Origin: Elusimicrobiota bacterium
Lineage (GTDB): Bacteria > Elusimicrobiota > Elusimicrobia > UBA1565 > UBA9628
DNA length: 64,000 bases
Direction: 5' to 3'
NCBI GenBank assembly: GCA_023249645.1
Contig: JAHFCF010000002.1
Span: forward strand, 62,001 to 126,000
Part shown: in pieces, positions 59,803-64,000 of the stretch
How the letters are laid out: each line of letters opens with the position of its first letter
Position numbering within the stretch: the stretch's first letter is position 1
The notes under the pieces: model-generated
Told to the model about the DNA's origin: nothing
The model's input: only the letters and a program-made list of their open reading frames with translations
Database searches by the model: none
Made by a program: the position numbers and the translations under genes

Positions 59803-61047
59803 TTATGCCTTGGACTCGTCCGGCGGCGCTGGCACATGCTTCTTCGCCGCGGCGATGATCTTGGCCGCGGTCTTCTCGCCGATCCCTTCCAAAGCCGTCA
59901 GTTCCTCGAGCGTGGCCTCGGCCAAGCGGGCCGGGTCCGAGAAACCGCCAGCCGCCAGGACCTCCGCGGTCTTCTCGCCCACTCCTTCCAGGCCCCTCAG
60001 GCCGGCACTGCCGGCCGCAGGTGCAGGCTTGACCTCCAGGTCCCAGCCGGTCAAGCGGCAAGCCAGGCGGACGTTCTGACCGTCTTTTCCGATGGCCAGG
60101 CTCAGGTGCTCCTCGGTGACGAGCGCCTGGGCGCGCTTGTTGGCGGCATCCAGGATCCTCACTTCGGCGACCTTGGCAGGAGCCAGGGAGTTGGCCAGGA
60201 ACTTGGAGAGGTCCGCGTCGAAGGGAATGAGGTCGATGCGCTCGCCGGCCAGCTCGTTCATGATGCTGCGGATGCGCGAGCCGCGCAGCCCCACGCAGGA
60301 GCCGACCGGGTCCACCTTGGGGTCATTGGACTTGACCAGGACCTTGGCACGGAAGCCCGGATCGCGCACGACCTCGATGATCTCGACGATCTTCTCGACG
60401 ATCTCCGGGACCTCCAGCTCGAAAAGGCGCTTGAGGAACAAGGGCGCCGCCCGCGAAAGGACGACCTGGGGGCCGCGCTGGGCCCGGTCCACGCGCGAGA
60501 TCAGCGCGCGCACGTTGGCGCCGATCGCGTAATGCTCGCGGCGGATCTGCTCGCGCGCGGGCAGGATCGCCTCAGCCTTGCCGATGTCGACGATGACGTT
60601 GCGCTCCTGGAAACGGTGCACGGAGCCGGAGATGATCTCGCCTTCCTTGGGTTTGAACTCGTCGTAAAGGGTGTCCCTCTCCTTCTCCCGGATCTTCTGG
60701 GCCAGGACCTGCTTGGCGGTCTGCGCGGCGATGCGGGCGAAATCCGTCACGGGCGCGGACAGGCGCAGGTCGTCGCCGACGGTCGCGTTGGACTTCTCGC
60801 GCTTGGCATCGGCCAGAGAGATCTCAAGCTCGGCATTCGCCACGGTCTCCACCACGCGTTTGACCACGCAGGCCTTGAACTCCGCGGTCTCGGGATCGAT
60901 GGACGCTTCGATGATCGCCTCCTCGCCCACGTGCTTGCGCAAGGAGCTCACGACCGCCTCCTCGATCATCTTAAGGATCTCGCCCTTGGGGAGGTTCTTC
61001 TCCCGTTCCAGCTGCTCCAAAGCCACCACCAGCTCTGATTTCGCCAT
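59803..61047 (-). CDS. nusA: Transcription termination/antitermination protein NusA
   Basis: A 414-residue protein: N-terminal RNA-polymerase-binding domain, S1 domain (GEIISGSVHRFQERNVIVDI), two KH domains (VGSCVGLRGSRIRSIMNELA; LAIGKDGQNVRLACRLTG) and a C-terminal helix-hairpin-helix region with duplicated GVGEKTAEVL / GIGEKTAAKI. It controls pausing, termination and antitermination. Three bases separate it from rimP. Confidence 0.96.
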   Translation of the reverse strand: MAKSELVVALEQLEREKNLPKGEILKMIEEAVVSSLRKHVGEEAIIEASIDPETAEFKACVVKRVVETVANAELEISLADAKREKSNATVGDDLRLSAPVTDFARIAAQTAKQVLAQKIREKERDTLYDEFKPKEGEIISGSVHRFQERNVIVDIGKAEAILPAREQIRREHYAIGANVRALISRVDRAQRGPQVVLSRAAPLFLKRLFELEVPEIVEKIVEIIEVVRDPGFRAKVLVKSNDPKVDPVGSCVGLRGSRIRSIMNELAGERIDLIPFDADLSKFLANSLAPAKVAEVRILDAANKRAQALVTEEHLSLAIGKDGQNVRLACRLTGWDLEVKPAPAAGSAGLRGLEGVGEKTAEVLAAGGFSDPARLAEATLEELTALEGIGEKTAAKIIAAAKKHVPAPPDESKA

Positions 61048-61050
61048 GAC

Positions 61051-61506
61051 TTAAACCTCCGCCGAATCATCCAGCCGCGTCTCATCGATGCGGTCGAGAG
61101 AAAACGCCCAGCGCTTGCCTTCGCCTTCCACGATCACTTGGCCGTTCTCGAAGCCGCGCAGGATGCCCTTGAAGTTGCGCCGTCCTTCCTCGGGCAAACG
61201 CAGACGCAGCTTCACGGCCTTGCCGGAAAATCGGATGAAATCCTTCTCTTTTTTCACGATCCGATCCAGCCCGGGAGACGACACCTCCAGGACGTAGGAA
61301 CTCGGGATGGCGTTCGTCTCGTCAAGCAGGGCCCCCAAGCGGTTGGAGAGATGCTCGCAATCGTCCAAGTTGATGCCGCCCTCCTTGTCCAAAAAGAAGC
61401 GCAGGATCTGCGAGCCGTGCTCGTTGCCGAATTCCACATGCACAAGCTCCGCCGCCTCCTGGCTGAGGAGGGGCTCGACCAGCTTCTCGATCTCTGAAAT
61501 GTCCAT
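61051..61506 (-). CDS. rimP: Ribosome maturation factor RimP
   Basis: A 151-residue protein with VHVEFGNEHGSQILRFFLDKE, NLDDCEHLSNRLGALLDE and YVLEVSSPGLDRIVKKEKDF, all standard RimP blocks. It is needed for 30S maturation. First gene of the operon; no clear Shine-Dalgarno, and a terminator hairpin ends only eight bases upstream. Confidence 0.95.
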   Translation of the reverse strand: MDISEIEKLVEPLLSQEAAELVHVEFGNEHGSQILRFFLDKEGGINLDDCEHLSNRLGALLDETNAIPSSYVLEVSSPGLDRIVKKEKDFIRFSGKAVKLRLRLPEEGRRNFKGILRGFENGQVIVEGEGKRWAFSLDRIDETRLDDSAEV

Positions 61507-61513
61507 TTTTGAG

Positions 61514-61546
61514 AATAAAAAAAGTGGCTTTGCTGCTAGCCACTTT
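61514..61546 (-). terminator. Intrinsic terminator between the FAD dehydrogenase and rimP
   Basis: Read on the minus strand: AAAGTGGCT-agcagcaa-AGCCACTTT followed by a run of T (TTTTTTTATTC). A 9-bp stem with a seven-T tail. It ends transcription from purA and the dehydrogenase, and may attenuate read-through into rimP-nusA. Confidence 0.75.
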
Positions 61547-61594
61547 ATCTCCAGGCTGCGTTGAGATGATTATATCATTCGACGGAAAAGCCTG

Positions 61595-62941
61595 TCAAAT
61601 GGACCTCGACTTCAGTATCCCTTCCGCGGCCAGAAGGCCCGTAGCCGCCGCGCCGACGATGCCGCGCGAGTACCCCGAGGCGTCGCCGGCGAAATAGATC
61701 CCCGGCACGTTGCTTTCCAGAGAGGCCGTCGTCTTCACGCGGATGCCGTGGAACTTGATCTCCGGAGCGTAGAGCAGCGTGTGGTCCTGCGCCAGACCCG
61801 GGATCAGCTTATCGAGCCTGTCCAATCCCTCCAGGATCCCCGTGACAAACCGGTGGCCCATGGCCATGCCGATGTCTCCCGGTGTGACGTCCTGCAGAGT
61901 GGGGGAAACGTAGCTGTGCGAGAGCCGATCGAATGTGCTGCGCCGGTTGCGGCGCAGATCGCCCAAACGCTGGATGATGGGCTTGCCTCCTCCCAGATAG
62001 GTCACCTGCTCAGCGAGCTTAGCCGCGTAGGTGTTCGCGTTCTTCAAGGGAGAAGTCAGGCGGCTCTTGATCAGAAAGGCGAAATTCGTATTGGGGCTTC
62101 TCGTGTGCTTGCGCGAATGGCCATTGACCAGGCTGTAGGTGTCGTAATCCTCGCGCGCGACATAGCCGTAGGGGCAGGTGCAGAAGGTTCGGGCGATGTC
62201 CTCGTTCTTCAGGCGCACGCGCGCCTTGAAGTCCCAATTGACCGAGCAGGCGTACTCCAAGATCGAGGCCGGGACCTCCACGCGCACGCCGATGTCCACG
62301 GGGTTGTATTCATAGTCGATGCCCTGGCGCTCGACCACGGCCTCGATCCATTCGGCCCCGCTTCTTCCCGGGGCCACGATGATCCTGTCGCAGGCATGTT
62401 TTCCCGATGGCGTGCCAACGAATCCTTGCCCAAGCTCCGTCACATCCTCATGGACGATGCGCACCTTCCCATGGAAATCCTCAATGAGGGCGGCGATGAC
62501 GTCCGGCAGCCTGTCGCTGCCCACATGGCTCTGATGCGCCGCGATGTACTCGATGCCGTGCTGGTTGGCCTGGGTCTGCAAGAGACGCGAATCCGCGGGC
62601 TTGTCCGCGTCGGCCTTCACCCCGTGATGGGCGAACAGGGCCTCCACATCCGAGACGAGCCTTTGGGTCTCGGGGATGCCGATGAGTTCCGGCAGATTGG
62701 TGCCGATGATCGTCGAGAACATAAGCTTGCCGTCGCTGAAAAGCCCAGCCCCGCCGATGCCGGAGGCGATGTTGCACGGCTTGCAGTTGACGCACTCCTT
62801 GCCTTGGGCGACCAGGCATTTCCTCGCGGCGATATCCCGGCCTTTCTCAAAAAGAACGATCTCCATATCCTTGCCGGAACGGACCAGCTTGTGCGCGGCG
62901 AAAAGCCCGGCCGGTCCCGCTCCAACGATCGCGATCTTCAT
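61595..62941 (-). CDS. FAD-dependent dehydrogenase (COG2509-like)
   Basis: A 448-residue flavoprotein: N-terminal Rossmann motif AIVGAGPAGLFAAHKL, a Cys-rich segment CLVAQGKECVNCKPCNI followed by GIGGAGLFSDGK, and the C-terminal FAD motif GIYFAGDASGYSRGIVGAAATG. This family (uncharacterised FAD-dependent dehydrogenases) has no firm substrate; the four clustered Cys may bind a metal or Fe-S cluster. The ATG at 62941 overlaps the purA stop by ATGA; the track's longer start is a shadow of purA. Confidence 0.82.
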   Translation of the reverse strand: MKIAIVGAGPAGLFAAHKLVRSGKDMEIVLFEKGRDIAARKCLVAQGKECVNCKPCNIASGIGGAGLFSDGKLMFSTIIGTNLPELIGIPETQRLVSDVEALFAHHGVKADADKPADSRLLQTQANQHGIEYIAAHQSHVGSDRLPDVIAALIEDFHGKVRIVHEDVTELGQGFVGTPSGKHACDRIIVAPGRSGAEWIEAVVERQGIDYEYNPVDIGVRVEVPASILEYACSVNWDFKARVRLKNEDIARTFCTCPYGYVAREDYDTYSLVNGHSRKHTRSPNTNFAFLIKSRLTSPLKNANTYAAKLAEQVTYLGGGKPIIQRLGDLRRNRRSTFDRLSHSYVSPTLQDVTPGDIGMAMGHRFVTGILEGLDRLDKLIPGLAQDHTLLYAPEIKFHGIRVKTTASLESNVPGIYFAGDASGYSRGIVGAAATGLLAAEGILKSRSI

Positions 62942-63963
62942 GCTGATCTCAGATCCAAGACATCCATCAAGCCCGGCCCATAAGAGACGAGTCCCACGCG
63001 GGGATAAGGATAGACCGCGCACAGTCTCTCGAGGATGGCCAAAAACTTCCCGGCCTCTCCCCGGAAGCTCTTCAAACCCTGAGAAAAATCAGCTCCCTCC
63101 ATCAAGTCCGCATGGGTGATGGCGAGCTGGGTCGCCGAATTGATGGTGATGGCCTGGACGGCAGATCCCATCTCAAAACGGCCGACTCGCCGCAGCCGGC
63201 CGCTGACACTGCCGACCTCCCGGCCTGTCGTGTGATAGACGCCGAGCTTCTTCACATCCCTGAGCTCCTGGGAGACAGGCCCTGGCCCCACGCGGGTCAC
63301 ATAGGGCTTGAAGATGACATAGACATCGCCGGCGTATTTGGGCCCGAGGCCGGCCTCTCCCATGAAGGTCGAGGCGGTCGTGTCCCGGGAGGTGACATGG
63401 GGATATTCCCCATGCAGGTTGGAGAGCTTCATGCCCTGCGTGCCTTCCAGAAGAACGCGCCGACCCTTCTCCAGGGCCTTGTTCAAGACAGCGGGCACAT
63501 CCTGGACGTATTTCTTGAGCCTCGGATGATCCTTGGCGAACCGCAGGGATTTGCGCTCGATGCGTTCCACGACCGCGGCGCCCAACCCCGTGCCCACGCT
63601 GCCGATCTTGCCCATCATCCTCTTGTCGGATTTCTCGGCGAGCGTGTGGCGCGGCTCGATGATGACCGCGTGAGGATCGATGATGAAACGATCCTGCGAG
63701 CCGGTCAGCTTGATCTCCTTCTCCAACCAATCCGGGATGATGTAGGTCCCGGCCCCCAAGACGAGCTTGGTCTTCTTGTTCACGAAGCCGGAGGGGACCG
63801 TCTTCAAAGCATAGATGCGGCCTTCGAAAAAAACGGTGTGTCCGGCGTTCGGCCCGCCGACGCGGACGGAATAATCGTAGTCGCCTTCATGGGCCAGATA
63901 GGCCGCGATCTTGCCCTTGCCCTCGTCTCCCGCCTGACCTCCCACGACAATATCAACAGGCAT
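62938..63963 (-). CDS. purA: Adenylosuccinate synthetase, short (archaeal-type) form
   Basis: A 341-residue protein with the P-loop-like GGQAGDEGKGKIAAYLA, NAGHTV with the catalytic His, GSVGTGLGAA and LLEGTQGMKLSNLHGEYP. Typical bacterial PurA is about 430 residues; this length matches the compact form known from hyperthermophilic archaea such as Pyrococcus. It makes adenylosuccinate from IMP, Asp and GTP. AAGGAGACATCAA precedes the ATG. Coupled with an FAD dehydrogenase, not with other purine genes. Confidence 0.9.
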   Translation of the reverse strand: MPVDIVVGGQAGDEGKGKIAAYLAHEGDYDYSVRVGGPNAGHTVFFEGRIYALKTVPSGFVNKKTKLVLGAGTYIIPDWLEKEIKLTGSQDRFIIDPHAVIIEPRHTLAEKSDKRMMGKIGSVGTGLGAAVVERIERKSLRFAKDHPRLKKYVQDVPAVLNKALEKGRRVLLEGTQGMKLSNLHGEYPHVTSRDTTASTFMGEAGLGPKYAGDVYVIFKPYVTRVGPGPVSQELRDVKKLGVYHTTGREVGSVSGRLRRVGRFEMGSAVQAITINSATQLAITHADLMEGADFSQGLKSFRGEAGKFLAILERLCAVYPYPRVGLVSYGPGLMDVLDLRSA

Positions 63964-63980
63964 TTGATGTCTCCTTTATA

Positions 63981-64000
63981 GGGTCAGGCCTTGAGTTTTG
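63981..64000 (+). repeat. REP-like repeat, copy E (cut by window end)
   Basis: gggtcaggccttgagttttg, matching the outer end of the 28109 element (GGGTCAGGTCTTGATTTGTG). It lies 18 bases upstream of the purA start codon. Confidence 0.55.

Noticed and set aside
59836-61038. 400-residue plus-strand ORF opposite nusA
   Set aside because: Shadow of nusA; no domain, and nusA is unmistakable on the minus strand. The same applies to the long ORFs at 756-1577, 56877-58103, 58206-58988 and 61748-62983.
1-64000. CRISPR arrays, prophage or insertion sequences with transposase
   Set aside because: No regularly spaced repeats and no integrase, transposase or phage structural motifs were recognised on either strand.

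Overview
The window is a continuous, gene-dense stretch of a GC-rich bacterial chromosome. It carries bacterial housekeeping genes (rimP-nusA-infB-rbfA-truB, tig-lon, rpmF-acpP-rnc, three tRNAs). A predicted PorV/UPF0164-type outer-membrane protein and lipoprotein signals point to a Gram-negative-type envelope. A short single-histone-fold protein, a complex I operon without NuoEFG, a short archaeal-type PurA and a very large secreted fibronectin-repeat peptidase suggest an uncultivated or poorly studied lineage. An Elusimicrobiota-like organism is my best guess, but the sequence alone does not prove it. No phage, CRISPR array or transposase gene is visible.

Layout. Positions 1-6819 (minus) hold a three-gene redox operon: an FAD oxidase with Fe-S clusters, a duplicated ferredoxin/glutamate-synthase-like FMN protein, and a class II glutaminase fused to a GXGXG domain that runs off the window edge. 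Positions 6881-8140 hold a likely persulfide/peroxide cluster (OsmC divergent from an ArsR regulator and a membrane rhodanese). A DEAD-box helicase, a small Cys-rich protein and a thioredoxin-like lipoprotein follow. Positions 10389-17327 (minus) form a long overlapping run: tRNA-Lys, tRNA-Leu, tig, lon (with an in-frame TGA), ABC-2 exporter, TPR protein, zinc-ribbon membrane protein and glycosyltransferase. Positions 17439-25185 (plus) hold envelope genes (GYF-like protein, SpoIID-type protein, two glycosyltransferases) and a PiT phosphate transporter with its DUF47 partner. Positions 25182-28103 are yceD-rpmF-acpP-rnc and an acyl-CoA dehydrogenase. Positions 28300-33770 (minus) are a 1474-residue sedolisin-type peptidase and a PorV-like protein. 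A LuxR-type response regulator, tRNA-Met and a bacterial histone precede the complex I operon.

Positions 34954-45366 encode nuoABCDHIJKLMN, eleven subunits without the NADH-oxidising module. The operon is interrupted between nuoI and nuoJ by two small ORFs joined to each other and to both nuo genes by ATGA overlaps. A low-GC ~0.7 kb segment bounded by a 15-bp direct repeat follows nuoN. Positions 46085-47515 are a transglutaminase-like protein and a DUF350 protein. Positions 47563-55074 form a nitrogen-scavenging set: a hydantoinase-like amidohydrolase, a membrane protein, a putrescine aminotransferase and a potADBC polyamine importer, closed by two hairpins. Positions 55210-61506 hold a lytic transglycosylase convergent with ribK-truB-rbfA-infB-nusA-rimP. 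The window closes with an FAD-dependent dehydrogenase and a short purA.

A dispersed family of REP-like repeats sharing a GGGTCAGRYYTT end occurs at least five times (22478, 28109-28276, 47524, 51023, 63981). One pair forms a REPIN-like inverted repeat between convergent genes. The observations I would follow first are the FAD oxidase/duplicated glutamate synthase system, the histone next to complex I, the insertion inside the nuo operon, and the interrupted lon.
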